DNA from: Mycolicibacterium rhodesiae NBB3
GTDB lineage: Bacteria; Actinomycetota; Actinomycetes; Mycobacteriales; Mycobacteriaceae
Assembly: GCF_000230895.2 (NCBI RefSeq)
Contig: NC_016604.1
Span: forward strand, 5,890,001 to 5,954,000
Reading direction: 5' to 3'
Length of the DNA: 64,000 bases
A program made the position numbers and the translations under genes. Of this stretch, positions 1-7,839 are shown piece by piece. Under the pieces are notes generated by a model that made no database searches, was not told the origin of the DNA, and saw nothing but the letters and a program-made list of their open reading frames with translations. Position 1 is the first letter of the stretch. Every line of letters begins with the position of its first letter.

Positions 1-422
1 GCGACCTGTCGGCCTCGCTACACGCGCGGGTGGACGGAAACTTTCAGCCTGCAGGCGACTACCCGGGCGACTACTGGCACGCGGTACGGGTGCAGGTGCT
101 GGCCGCCGCCCGGGCCGCCGGCATCGCCGCAATCGACGCGCCCTACCCGGGATATCGGGATGCGGACGGCTATCGGCGGGCAGCGGCGCAGGCGAGCATG
201 CTGGGTTACGACGGTAAGTGGGCGATACATCCCGATCAGGTGCCGATCGCCAACGCCGTCTTCACGCCCACCGACGAGGCGGTGGCCGAGGCGCGCGCCA
301 TCATGGACGACTATCGCCGCGCAGAGTCCGAGGGCATCGGCGCGGTGGGCCGCAATGGGAAGCTCGTCGACGCGGCGCTGATGCGGCATGCCGCCAACGT
401 GCTGCGGCGAGCCAACGACTAG
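1..422 (+). CDS. CitE-like HpcH/HpaI aldolase/citrate lyase family protein (5' truncated by window edge)
   Basis: Only the C-terminal ~139 residues are inside the window; the frame is open from base 3 and ends with TAG at 420-422. Visible motifs are DLSASLHARVDGNF, GDYPGDYWHAVRV, GYDGKWAIHPDQ and a C-terminal EARAIMDDY helix, all typical of CitE-like lyases that cleave or form beta-hydroxyacyl-CoA thioesters such as malyl-CoA or citramalyl-CoA. The N-terminal TIM-barrel part with the metal-binding Glu/Asp is outside the window. It is convergent with the P450 gene ending at 433, only 10 bases away. It may belong to the neighbouring catabolic region or to an unrelated unit to the left; the family call is firm, the substrate unknown. 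Confidence 0.85.
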   Translation, partial: DLSASLHARVDGNFQPAGDYPGDYWHAVRVQVLAAARAAGIAAIDAPYPGYRDADGYRRAAAQASMLGYDGKWAIHPDQVPIANAVFTPTDEAVAEARAIMDDYRRAESEGIGAVGRNGKLVDAALMRHAANVLRRAND

Positions 423-432
423 CCAAGACTGG

Positions 433-1629
433 CTACGAGGTCCTGACGGGCAGCTGAGCCCAGCCGCGCACGCTGGATGTCCTTGCGCGCGTGGCGTTGT
501 CGTAGTCGACCTCCCAGTCCGGCCACCGTTTGAGCACCTCTTCGAACGCGATCCGACCCTCGAGCCGCGCGAGCGCCGACCCGAGGCAGAAGTGCAGTCC
601 CTGGCCGAAGCTCAGATGTCCGCCCGTGCGGTGGATGTCGTAGCGGTCCGGGTCGGTGAACTTGGCCGCATCGCGATTGGCCGAACCGTTCAGCAACAAC
701 ATGTAGGAGCCCTCGGTCACGGTGTGTCCGTACAGTTCGACGTCGCGCGCGACGTACCGCGCCTGCACCGGTGATGGGGGCTCATAGCGCAGCGTCTCCT
801 CCACCGCCGAAGGGATCAGCGACGGATCGGCGACGAGTTCGTGACGCTGAGCGGGGTGGTCGCCGAGGAGTTGGCCCATGAATCCGATCAGCCGCGCAGT
901 CGTCTCATTGCCCGCGCCGGCGATCATCGCGGTATAGGCCAGAACTTCGGTGCGTTCCAGCGGTCGGCGTGTCCCGTCCTGCTCCTCGACTTCGGCATTG
1001 AGCAGTTCGGTCATCAGGTCATCAGACGGGTGCGTCGCGCGCCACTCGATGTACTCGGCGAACATCGCGATCGCATCCTGAAAGATGGTGGGGCTCACGT
1101 CCCCCGATCCGTCGGCGACCGTGATGCTCTTGTCGTTGAGATCGCGGATCTGCTGTTGTCCGTCTTCGGGGATCCCCAACAGGTAGCCGATGGTGCGCAT
1201 CGGCATGATGGCACCGAGATCGCGGACGAAGTCGAAGCCGTCGCCATCGCGGAGCGGATCGAGTTCACGCGCGCAGAAGTCGCGAACCAGATCCTCGACG
1301 GCGAGCATCCGGCGGGGCGTGAACACCCGCGACAACAGACGGCGATGCAGATCGTGCAGCGGCGGATCCTCGAACAGCAGAATCCCAGGCGGCACCTCGA
1401 TACCGGCGAACAGGATGTCGGCGGTTGTCCCCCGCCCCGACCGGTACGTCTCCCAATCCGGCAAGGCACGGGCGACATCGTCGTAGCGACTCAATGCGTA
1501 GAAGTTGTACTTCTCGTTGTAATACAGCGGTGCTTCGTCGCGCATCCGCGCCCACACCGGGTACGGATCGTCGTCGATACCGAAATCGAACGGGTCGTAG
1601 TACAGGTCGACTACGTGTTTGCTGTTCAT
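433..1629 (-). CDS. Cytochrome P450 (398 aa), paralogue of the P450 at 28386
   Basis: Soluble bacterial class I P450 monooxygenase that needs a ferredoxin and reductase, neither of which is encoded nearby. I-helix motif AGAGNETT, ExxR motif EETLR and heme-binding loop FGQGLHFCLGSALAR, with the heme-ligand Cys near residue 348, are all present. The length is normal and the start is ATG with the N-terminus MNSKHVVDLYYDPFDF. It closely resembles the 398-aa P450 at 28386-29582, sharing YYDPFDF.IDDDPYP, DEAPLYYNEKY and LLFEDPPLHDLHRRLL. It is the last gene of a minus-strand unit with the AveC-like membrane protein at 1640 and the 40-aa peptide at 2422, probably read from the operator region near 2578. 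CYP family number and substrate cannot be assigned. Confidence 0.95.
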   Translation of the reverse strand: MNSKHVVDLYYDPFDFGIDDDPYPVWARMRDEAPLYYNEKYNFYALSRYDDVARALPDWETYRSGRGTTADILFAGIEVPPGILLFEDPPLHDLHRRLLSRVFTPRRMLAVEDLVRDFCARELDPLRDGDGFDFVRDLGAIMPMRTIGYLLGIPEDGQQQIRDLNDKSITVADGSGDVSPTIFQDAIAMFAEYIEWRATHPSDDLMTELLNAEVEEQDGTRRPLERTEVLAYTAMIAGAGNETTARLIGFMGQLLGDHPAQRHELVADPSLIPSAVEETLRYEPPSPVQARYVARDVELYGHTVTEGSYMLLLNGSANRDAAKFTDPDRYDIHRTGGHLSFGQGLHFCLGSALARLEGRIAFEEVLKRWPDWEVDYDNATRARTSSVRGWAQLPVRTS

Positions 1630-1639
1630 TGCTTGCTTT

Positions 1640-2425
1640 CTATCGGGGCTGGTTTTCTACGCCGGGGAACAGCTGGACATCCGGCCCCGAGGTCACGTAT
1701 CCCAACTTCATCGTCACGAGATGGGGTGCGAAAACGGCTCCGTAGAGGACGTTTCCGATGACGATGACCGCGACGATGGACAGCACCGCCGACTGGACTT
1801 TGGTCTTCGACAACTTGTCCGACCACATTTCGATGACATTGCGGCCTTCAGAGTCGGTGCGGCCCAACAGATACGTGAAGACCATCATCTGAATGCCCAT
1901 CGCGATGGCGTCGTAGATGGGGTATTGGTTCAACGTGCCTTCGAAGATCGCCAGACCGGGAAGCACGTAGGCGTAGTGGAAGACGCCGAGGCGGGCGCCC
2001 AGCCCAGCGTTGAACACCAATGCCCAGCAGAAGCCGACGACTAGACCGGTGATCAGCAGGGTGATCGGTGCGCGCCAGTTGAACCGGGCGACCAGTCGTC
2101 GCCCAAGCCACGCGCCGGTGACTGCGGGGATGCAGAAGTATCCGATGTACCCCAGCGGGACCGACGAGGGCAGTCCGCCCCACGTCATGTTCAGGGGCCA
2201 CCACGACGGCATGCGGGGCAGCGCGGGCGGGAACTGCGCATACATCGCCCAGTCGTACGGCGCCTCGATCCACGAGAACGAAATCGCGGAGATGCACAGG
2301 AGCAGCAGCGGATGCAGGCGGCCGCGGCGCACGCTGAGATAGATCCCTGCGATCGTGAAGAGAATGCCGCTGAGCCAGCCGAACGCGTTGGCCGCGACCA
2401 ACAGCGGCGTCATCTCGGTGTTCAC
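1640..2425 (-). CDS. AveC-like (spirocyclase AveC family) integral membrane protein
   Basis: A 261-aa polytopic membrane protein with about six to seven hydrophobic segments. Conserved features include SWIEAPYDWAMYAQFPP in the first third and FEGTLNQYPIYDAI later. These resemble the actinobacterial family annotated after AveC, the avermectin protein with a role in spiroketal formation. Here the family link is by resemblance and the role in catabolism is unknown. Start GTG at 2425 overlaps the stop of the upstream 40-aa ORF (GTGA), implying translational coupling. It lies directly upstream of the P450 at 433, and a second family member (378 aa, 15230) also sits in a P450-containing operon. It could be a membrane-bound partner enzyme or a lipid/terpenoid-binding protein. 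Confidence 0.75.
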   Translation of the reverse strand: MNTEMTPLLVAANAFGWLSGILFTIAGIYLSVRRGRLHPLLLLCISAISFSWIEAPYDWAMYAQFPPALPRMPSWWPLNMTWGGLPSSVPLGYIGYFCIPAVTGAWLGRRLVARFNWRAPITLLITGLVVGFCWALVFNAGLGARLGVFHYAYVLPGLAIFEGTLNQYPIYDAIAMGIQMMVFTYLLGRTDSEGRNVIEMWSDKLSKTKVQSAVLSIVAVIVIGNVLYGAVFAPHLVTMKLGYVTSGPDVQLFPGVENQPR

Positions 2426-2544
2426 CGGCTCTGGTCTTCACTCGTGGTCTTGCCGCGCCGCGCGTCCGGATCGAAGTACAGAACCAGCCCGAAAATGAGG
2501 ATGATCAGCCCGAACAGTGTGCCGAGCATGATGAGTTGACCCAC
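2422..2544 (-). CDS. Small single-pass membrane peptide, 40 aa
   Basis: Reading from GTG at 2544 gives a 40-residue peptide starting VGQLIMLGTLFGLIILIFG and ending in a charged tail (FDPDARRGKTTSEDQSR). One hydrophobic segment spans about residues 4-23, with a positive-charged, probably cytoplasmic C-terminus. An AGGGA Shine-Dalgarno-like stretch lies about 6 bases upstream. Its TGA overlaps the GTG of the AveC-like gene (GTGA), so the two are likely co-translated. I do not recognise a family. The overlap, the ribosome-binding site and the clean amphipathic layout support a real gene rather than noise. It may be a subunit or stabiliser of the AveC-like membrane protein. Confidence 0.6.
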   Translation of the reverse strand: MGQLIMLGTLFGLIILIFGLVLYFDPDARRGKTTSEDQSR

Positions 2545-2577
2545 AGTTCCGTCCCTTCCGCACGATCGCAAGACAAT

Positions 2578-2595
2578 TAATAGTGGACACTATTA
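2578..2595. promoter_or_regulatory. Palindromic operator, AATAGTG-type, copy A
   Basis: TAATAGTGGACACTATTA is an 8-bp perfect inverted repeat with a 2-bp centre. It sits between the divergent P450/AveC-like unit (start 2544) and the TetR gene (start 2669). The 16-bp core matches 13 of 16 positions of the element at 30740-30755 between the two DapB-like genes. A TetR-family autoregulatory operator is the natural reading. Which regulator binds is inferred from position: the TetR encoded at 2669. Confidence 0.6.
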
Positions 2596-2668
2596 CAACA
2601 GATGGGTCAAGGACCGCTATCGTGGGACCTCCGTCAGGCGCTGAGCGCGGACCTAGGAGTGGACAACC

Positions 2669-3319
2669 GTGCCCCAGCCAAGTTCGGCCAAAAAGGCAGC
2701 GGCCACCGAGTCGGCGAGGCGCCCCCGCGGTGAGGCGCGGCGGCTGCTGCTCGACGCGGCACGAGAACTGTTCGCCCGCCAGGATTACCGCGGCACCACA
2801 ACGCGTGAGATCGCCGAGGCCGCCGGCGTCACCGAGTATCTCCTGTTCCGACATTTCGGCTCGAAGGCCGGGTTGTTCCGTGAAGCCCTCGTGCTGCCGT
2901 TCACCAACTTCGTCGACGACTTCGGTGCGACGTGGCAGGCTGTCGTCCCCGAGGAGACCGAAGAGGACGAACTCGCCAAGCAATTCGTCGGCCGGCTGTA
3001 CGACGTGCTGGTGCAACACCAGGGTCTATTGCTGACGCTGATAGCTTCCGACGGGCTCAGTGACGAGGAGATCGACAGCGCGGGCATCGCCGACATCCGA
3101 CGAGCGCTCACGGTGCTCGGTCAGATCAGCGCCGAAGGCATGAGCATCCGCGGAATGCGTTCCACCCAGCCGGATCTGCCTGCGCACTCGACCGTGGCGA
3201 TGATCGTCGGCATGGTCGCCCTGCGCTCGACCTTCTACGGATCCGAGCCCCCACCGCGGGAGGCGATCGTCGACGAACTCGTGCAGGCGACACTGCACGG
3301 CTTCCTGCACCGCCCCTGA
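2669..3319 (+). CDS. TetR/AcrR family transcriptional regulator (216 aa)
   Basis: Starts with GTG at 2669, 8 bases after AGGAG. After a basic N-terminal tail the TetR helix-turn-helix is at about residues 44-63 (TTREIAEAAGVTEYLLFRHF), followed by a C-terminal all-helical ligand-binding and dimerisation domain. Such proteins usually repress divergent catabolic genes until a pathway intermediate binds. It is divergent from the 2544-433 unit, and the palindrome at 2578-2595 lies in the shared intergenic region. A near-identical palindrome at 30740 suggests it may also act on the DapB-like genes about 28 kb away. It is convergent with the CoA transferase, whose stop is 12 bases downstream. Confidence 0.93.
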   Translation: MPQPSSAKKAAATESARRPRGEARRLLLDAARELFARQDYRGTTTREIAEAAGVTEYLLFRHFGSKAGLFREALVLPFTNFVDDFGATWQAVVPEETEEDELAKQFVGRLYDVLVQHQGLLLTLIASDGLSDEEIDSAGIADIRRALTVLGQISAEGMSIRGMRSTQPDLPAHSTVAMIVGMVALRSTFYGSEPPPREAIVDELVQATLHGFLHRP

Positions 3320-3331
3320 GATCGGCGCGAA

Positions 3332-4549
3332 CTACAGCACAGCGCCTTGTTCCTTGTACTGCTCGATCTTCTCCCAGGCGACGCCTGCCTCGAGCAGGAT
3401 CTCTTCCGTGTGCTGACCGTGTTCCGGAGCGCCCGTCGGCCGGACGTGATCTTCGTCGAACTGAACGGGATTGGTGGGCACCACGAAAGGCGCCCCGTTC
3501 ATGGCGTTGACTTCCGGGATATAACCGTTGGCGACGACCGCGGGGTCGTAGCGCAACTCACTGGGCTTCTGCAACACGCTCCACGCGCCGGACAACGGCG
3601 CGAGGATCTCGCGCCACTCGTCGACCGAACGTGCCGCGAACTCTTCGTCGAGGATGTCGATGAGTTCGCCGCGGTTCTCGAAGCGCGCGTGACCTTCGGC
3701 AAATCGATTGTCGGTCAACAGGTCTGTGCGGCCGATCACCGTCATGAACTCGGGATAGAACTTGTCGCCCTGCAGCATCATCAGCGTGATGTAGCGATCG
3801 TCCTTGGTCTTGTACGTCCCGACCAGCGGGTTGGGCAGCTCACGGTGGGTGAAGTTGGGCATCGGATCTCCGCCGTACAGCATCGACGCGGTGACGCCGG
3901 GACTCATCGTCCATGCGGCGAGCCCGAGCAGCGAGACGTCGACGATGGACGTCTCACCGGTGGCTTTCCTCTTGTAGAGCGCCGCCGAGATGCCGCCGGC
4001 GATGGTCAGTCCCCCGATCAGGTCGCCGAATGCCGGTGTCTGCATGACCGGCTCGGGCAGATCCCGGGTGAACGCGTCGCAGATCCCGCCCCGCGACCAG
4101 AAGGACACCCCGTCGTAGCCCGCCTTGTTCGCATCCGGCCCCTGTGGGCCGTAACCCGACCCGCGGACGTAGACGATGTCGGGATTGACGGCGCGGATGT
4201 CGTCGACGTCGATCCGGAATCGCTTGCGCCGGTTGGGCAGATAGCTGGTGAGGAAGACGTCGCAGGATTTGGCGAGTTCGTGGACGACCTCTTGACCGCC
4301 CTCGGTGGTCATGTCGATACCGATCGACTTCTTGCCGCGGTTGGGCACCTCGATCATGTAGTTCACACCATCGGTGCCGCCGGGGATCAAGCCCATGGTG
4401 ACCAACCCGCGCTGTGGATCGCCGCCCTCGCGAGGCTCGATCTTGATGACCTCGGCGCCCCATTCGGCCAGTACCGCGCCCGCCGCGGGGACGAAAGTCC
4501 ATGCAGCCGCCTCCAATACGCGGACACCGGCCAGGGGTTTGTCGCTCAT
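3332..4549 (-). CDS. CaiB/BaiF family III CoA transferase
   Basis: A 405-aa family III CoA transferase that moves CoA from one acyl-CoA to a free carboxylate. It opens with MSDKPLAGVRVLEAAAWTFVPAAGAVLAEWGAEVIKIEP-type sequence, the hallmark N-terminus. GYGPQGPDANKAGYD, the TGETSIVDVSLLGLAAW segment and the C-terminal DEEFAARSVDEWREIL lobe follow. ATG at 4549 overlaps the upstream aldolase stop by 4 bases (ATGA). The frame stays open upstream, but that stretch is a shadow of the aldolase gene. It probably activates a carboxylic-acid intermediate of the island's pathway, with the ACAD in the same operon acting on the resulting thioester. Confidence 0.93.
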   Translation of the reverse strand: MSDKPLAGVRVLEAAAWTFVPAAGAVLAEWGAEVIKIEPREGGDPQRGLVTMGLIPGGTDGVNYMIEVPNRGKKSIGIDMTTEGGQEVVHELAKSCDVFLTSYLPNRRKRFRIDVDDIRAVNPDIVYVRGSGYGPQGPDANKAGYDGVSFWSRGGICDAFTRDLPEPVMQTPAFGDLIGGLTIAGGISAALYKRKATGETSIVDVSLLGLAAWTMSPGVTASMLYGGDPMPNFTHRELPNPLVGTYKTKDDRYITLMMLQGDKFYPEFMTVIGRTDLLTDNRFAEGHARFENRGELIDILDEEFAARSVDEWREILAPLSGAWSVLQKPSELRYDPAVVANGYIPEVNAMNGAPFVVPTNPVQFDEDHVRPTGAPEHGQHTEEILLEAGVAWEKIEQYKEQGAVL

Positions 4550-5553
4550 GACGCCACCAATCCGAATTTGCGGTATGCCGCGCGGATGTCGTCGCGGGCT
4601 TGGTCGGGAAGTGCTACCTGCGGTGGCCGCGACTCCGGATAGTCCCCGATCGGCAGGCCGAGCACCGATGCCGCGTATTTGTAGGCACCTCCCCAGTGAG
4701 TGAAGTAGTCCGGGCGTCCCGGATAGCGGGTGAACCATCCGCGCATGTCGAGCTCGAACTGGTCGAGGCCGGACTCCTGCGCGTAATCCATGGCTTCGAG
4801 CAGCTTGTCGTTCCAGACCAGGTCCCAGTACTCGGAGAAGACCCGCTTCTCCGGGGTTTCGAACAGATAGCCCGCCGTGCCCAACTGCCCCGGTCCGACG
4901 ATGCCCGCCTTGAGCCAGCCGGCCCGGTACACCGTCGTATCGCACTCCCAGATCACCAGTTCGGGCGCCAACTCGTGCAGCATTCTGCTCTGGTGCGGCC
5001 GGAATGCTCCTTCCTTCGTCGCACACACCGCCGGTATCTCCTCGACGATGCGCGCAGCCTCCTGCGCACTGAGCACGTAGCCCGAGCTGGGCGAGTTGAA
5101 GAGCCCCAGCGCGATATCGGTGCGATCGGCGATGTAGCGGAAGTAGTTCAGAACTCCCTCGCCGCCGTGCAGCTCCATCATCGGTGTCTGGATGTAGACG
5201 ATGTCGGCGCCGCTGTCCTGGGCATGTCGCGTCAGCTCGAGGCACTCCTTGGCGGACAGCGCCGCGGTACAGGCCTGGATGACGACATCCGGGTTGACCG
5301 CACGCGACTCGGTGACCGCGACTTCGAGCAGCTGCTTGCGTTCACCGGTGGTCAGCGACCAGAACTCGGCCAAACCGCTGGTGACCCACAGCATCGGGTG
5401 ACCGAGCGCGCCGACGCAGTACCGGACCAGCGTGCGGTACGCGTCCCAGTCGATGTCGTCACCGTCGCGCCCGCTGAACGGGGTGTACAGCGAGTTGCCG
5501 ATCCCGTGCAGTGCGGTGCGAGCCCACTGGCGAGCGTCCTTGGCCTTGGCCAT
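4546..5553 (-). CDS. Dihydrodipicolinate synthase / N-acetylneuraminate lyase (DapA) family aldolase
   Basis: A 335-aa TIM-barrel class I aldolase. The Schiff-base Lys is visible in AVCATKEG at about residue 180. The position corresponding to the catalytic Tyr of the YNxP motif reads LFNSPSSG here, so Phe (about residue 152) appears to replace Tyr. That suggests altered chemistry, as in the hydratase-aldolase branches of the family. The long C-terminal part (WFTRYPGRPDYFTHWGGAYK) is unlike lysine-pathway DapA. It lies between CoA transferase and acyl-group genes in a tight operon, so a retro-aldol step in ring or side-chain breakdown is more likely than lysine synthesis. The substrate is unknown. 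Confidence 0.85.
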   Translation of the reverse strand: MAKAKDARQWARTALHGIGNSLYTPFSGRDGDDIDWDAYRTLVRYCVGALGHPMLWVTSGLAEFWSLTTGERKQLLEVAVTESRAVNPDVVIQACTAALSAKECLELTRHAQDSGADIVYIQTPMMELHGGEGVLNYFRYIADRTDIALGLFNSPSSGYVLSAQEAARIVEEIPAVCATKEGAFRPHQSRMLHELAPELVIWECDTTVYRAGWLKAGIVGPGQLGTAGYLFETPEKRVFSEYWDLVWNDKLLEAMDYAQESGLDQFELDMRGWFTRYPGRPDYFTHWGGAYKYAASVLGLPIGDYPESRPPQVALPDQARDDIRAAYRKFGLVAS

Positions 5554-5566
5554 GTTTCACCTTCCG

Positions 5567-6433
5567 TCAGTCCAGTACATCGAAGATCGCGGCTGCGGTC
5601 GTCACGGGCTTGTCGTCATTGCCCTCATCGTGCAGGAGCATCCGCACGCCGACCCGCCCGCTACCGCTGGTGTGCGCCGTACCTTCGACGCGGAACGGCC
5701 CGACCTTCCCCCGTGACATGAACATCACATGCCAGCTCACGACTTGGACTTTTCGCGTGCCGGCGGCCGCCGCTGCGAGATCGATCGCCGCGGTCTCGAG
5801 GACGACGTGTTGTGGCCCGATGTGCAGTGCGGCATCCGGAGAGGCGAGTTCGACGCTCAGCGGCGGCAGTACCCAATGTCCGTCCGGGCGTTTGGAAGCA
5901 CCGAACGCCTCCCACAGCGGGGGCAGGTCCTCGGAATCCTCGATCACCAGCTCGGTGCCCGAGACATCCATCTTGTCCAGGCCTTCCGGCGGGATGCCGA
6001 TGACGGCGCCCTGTCCCTCGTTGAAAGCGATCACCCTGTCCGGGTTGTCGGCGTCGACGATCTTGCAGCGGCCGTAGCCCATCGTCCGGCCCTGGTGGAT
6101 GTTTCCGGATCCGACGATCTCGATTCGTTTGACATCGAATCCGGGATCCACGATCTGCACCGATGCGATCACCGGGTTCGGTACGGCGACCATGTCGGTC
6201 TGACACCCTTCCGGCGACGAGATCGCCAACGGCGCCACCATGATTCCCCCGGCTTCGTTGCGCATGTCGCGACGTATGGTCACCGTGTCGTCGGTCTCCC
6301 CGATGTTCATCGAGGAATGATTGCGGCCGATGTAGCGGTAGCTCAGCAACCCGGTCCACCGCCGGTACAGTTCCTCGCGGTACGCGTCGGCGTCGCCCAT
6401 GAACTCCCGGATGTCTCGCAGCTGTTCGCTCAC
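5567..6433 (-). CDS. Uncharacterised protein, possibly a double-hotdog acyl-CoA thioesterase/dehydratase-like fold
   Basis: A 288-aa soluble protein with no signal peptide. The N-terminal half (TGLLSYRYIGRNHSSMNIGE, then MRNEAGGIMVAPLAI) and C-terminal half (VSWHVMFMSRGKVGPFRVEG, GRVGVRMLLHDEGNDDKPVTTAAAIF) each look like hotdog-type beta-sheet segments as found in PaaI/TesB-like proteins. I cannot assign a catalytic residue with certainty. The GTG start overlaps the upstream ACAD stop by 4 bases (GTGA). It sits between an acyl-CoA dehydrogenase and an aldolase, which fits action on a CoA thioester (hydration or hydrolysis). The fold assignment is an inference. Confidence 0.5.
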   Translation of the reverse strand: MSEQLRDIREFMGDADAYREELYRRWTGLLSYRYIGRNHSSMNIGETDDTVTIRRDMRNEAGGIMVAPLAISSPEGCQTDMVAVPNPVIASVQIVDPGFDVKRIEIVGSGNIHQGRTMGYGRCKIVDADNPDRVIAFNEGQGAVIGIPPEGLDKMDVSGTELVIEDSEDLPPLWEAFGASKRPDGHWVLPPLSVELASPDAALHIGPQHVVLETAAIDLAAAAAGTRKVQVVSWHVMFMSRGKVGPFRVEGTAHTSGSGRVGVRMLLHDEGNDDKPVTTAAAIFDVLD

Positions 6434-7707
6434 GATCGGGTTCCTTCCTGCTTGTTGCGTCGCACCTGATTGAAGGGCACACCGCGGTCGGCGGCGTATT
6501 CCCGCGGAAAGTTCAGTACTCGCTCGGCGATCACGTTGCGCGCCATTTCCGTTGTCCCACCACCGATGTTGATGATTTGACGGCCGAGATACCGCACACC
6601 GATTTCGAGACCTTCGTCGTCACCGACGACTGAGGACGTACTGGCGATCGCCAGCGCGGTGTCGGTGTCGAGGTTGTGCGAATCAGCCAGGGAGGCGCGC
6701 GCGATGGCGCCTGCCGTCAGCGGCAGCGAACCGTCAGCCACCGAATGGAAGACATGCTCGCTGAGCTGCTGGTTGACCACACGGTGCGCGAGCGCCCGAC
6801 CGGCCAGCCGCCTCGCCGACTCGTCGTCGGCCTGATCGGTCATCTCGAGCAGACGGAAGAAATCCACCGAAAGATCCTGGGATGCTTCGAGACCCGCGCC
6901 CACGGTGAACTCGGAGCCGTCACCCATGGTGCGACGCTCGTGATAGAGCTGACGGGAAGCGACCTCCCACCCCTTACCCGGCTCGCCGACGACGGCGTCG
7001 TCGCCGAGCTCGACGTCGTCGAAGAACTCTTCGCAGAAATCGATGGTGCCGTCGACCTGCTTGATCCGATTCATCGTGACGCCGGGACTGTGGATGGGGA
7101 CGAGGAACATGGTGAGGCCCTCGTGCTTCGGCACATTCCAGTCCGTGCGCGCCAGGCACAGTCCGTAGTCGGCGGCGAAGGCGAAAGTGCTCCACGTCTT
7201 CGCCCCGTTGAGCACCCACCTGTCGCCCCGTCGCTCCGCGCGGGTGATGACTCCGGCCAGATCGGAGCCACCACTGGGTTCGGAGAGCAATTGCACCAGT
7301 ACCTCATCACCGCGCAGCGCCGCCGAGATGTGTTGGCGTTTCTGTTCTTCGCTGCCCACGTCGAGCAGGGTGGCGCAGCAGATCGCGAAGCACGGGATGT
7401 TGAGCATGACGGGCATCTCGTAGCCGACGCAGGCGGCATCGAAGGCCTTCTTGTACTCGTAACCCAGTCCGAGGCCGCCGTACTCGCGCGGAAAGCAGAT
7501 GCCGGCCAGTCCGCCATCGTGGAGTCGGCGCTGCAGTTCACGGGCGCGCTGCCACGCGGCGTCGGTGTCGCGTGCCAGTGCCGGCGGGTTGTCCATTTCG
7601 ACCGTCGGCATGTTCTCGGCAAGCCACGATCGAGCTCGGGAATCGAACTCGGCGACAGACTCAGTAACCACGCGAACCCACGAATCGCTCTGTGGCACAT
7701 GGCGCAT
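6430..7707 (-). CDS. Acyl-CoA dehydrogenase (FadE-type)
   Basis: A 425-aa flavin-dependent acyl-CoA dehydrogenase introducing a 2,3 double bond. Visible motifs are CFPREYGGLGLGYEY, VQLLSEPSGGSDLAG, KTWSTFAFAADYGLCLARTD and C-terminal IGGGTTEMARNVIAERVLNFPREY. It is the first gene of the 7707-3332 operon, divergent from the TetR at 7840, with two palindromic operator copies between them. The start taken is ATG at 7707; an internal GTG giving an N-terminus near VVTESVAEFDSRARSWL would better fit the family and is possible. Unlike the ACAD pair at 20357/21502, this one stands alone, so it is probably a homo-oligomer. Confidence 0.93.
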   Translation of the reverse strand: MRHVPQSDSWVRVVTESVAEFDSRARSWLAENMPTVEMDNPPALARDTDAAWQRARELQRRLHDGGLAGICFPREYGGLGLGYEYKKAFDAACVGYEMPVMLNIPCFAICCATLLDVGSEEQKRQHISAALRGDEVLVQLLSEPSGGSDLAGVITRAERRGDRWVLNGAKTWSTFAFAADYGLCLARTDWNVPKHEGLTMFLVPIHSPGVTMNRIKQVDGTIDFCEEFFDDVELGDDAVVGEPGKGWEVASRQLYHERRTMGDGSEFTVGAGLEASQDLSVDFFRLLEMTDQADDESARRLAGRALAHRVVNQQLSEHVFHSVADGSLPLTAGAIARASLADSHNLDTDTALAIASTSSVVGDDEGLEIGVRYLGRQIINIGGGTTEMARNVIAERVLNFPREYAADRGVPFNQVRRNKQEGTRS

Positions 7708-7795
7708 TGACGGACTTCATCGTCATCCGCCACCTCCTCGAACACCGGCCTCGTCGCCGTGCCGGGCCGTGCTGTACGACTGCCCAGACGCGTTC

Positions 7796-7836
7796 TGGGC
7801 GACTGTACAGTCCGAACTGGGCGACTGTACAGTCCA
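7796..7836. promoter_or_regulatory. Tandem palindromic operators (two copies of GACTGTACAGTC)
   Basis: A 19-bp sequence, CTGGGCGACTGTACAGTCC, occurs twice at a 22-bp period (7796-7814 and 7818-7836). Each copy contains the perfect 12-bp palindrome GACTGTACAGTC (7801-7812 and 7823-7834). The second ends 5 bases before the GTG of the TetR gene at 7840, so bound protein would cover the likely transcription start. A degenerate CTGTAC half-site lies further upstream near 7771. It is the probable operator of the 7840 regulator, also controlling the divergent 7707-3332 operon. Confidence 0.75.
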
Positions 7837-7839
7837 AGT

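Noticed and set aside
4550..5245. Long N-terminal extension of the CoA transferase frame
   Set aside because: It lies entirely inside the aldolase gene; ATG 4549 gives the normal family N-terminus and an ATGA overlap.
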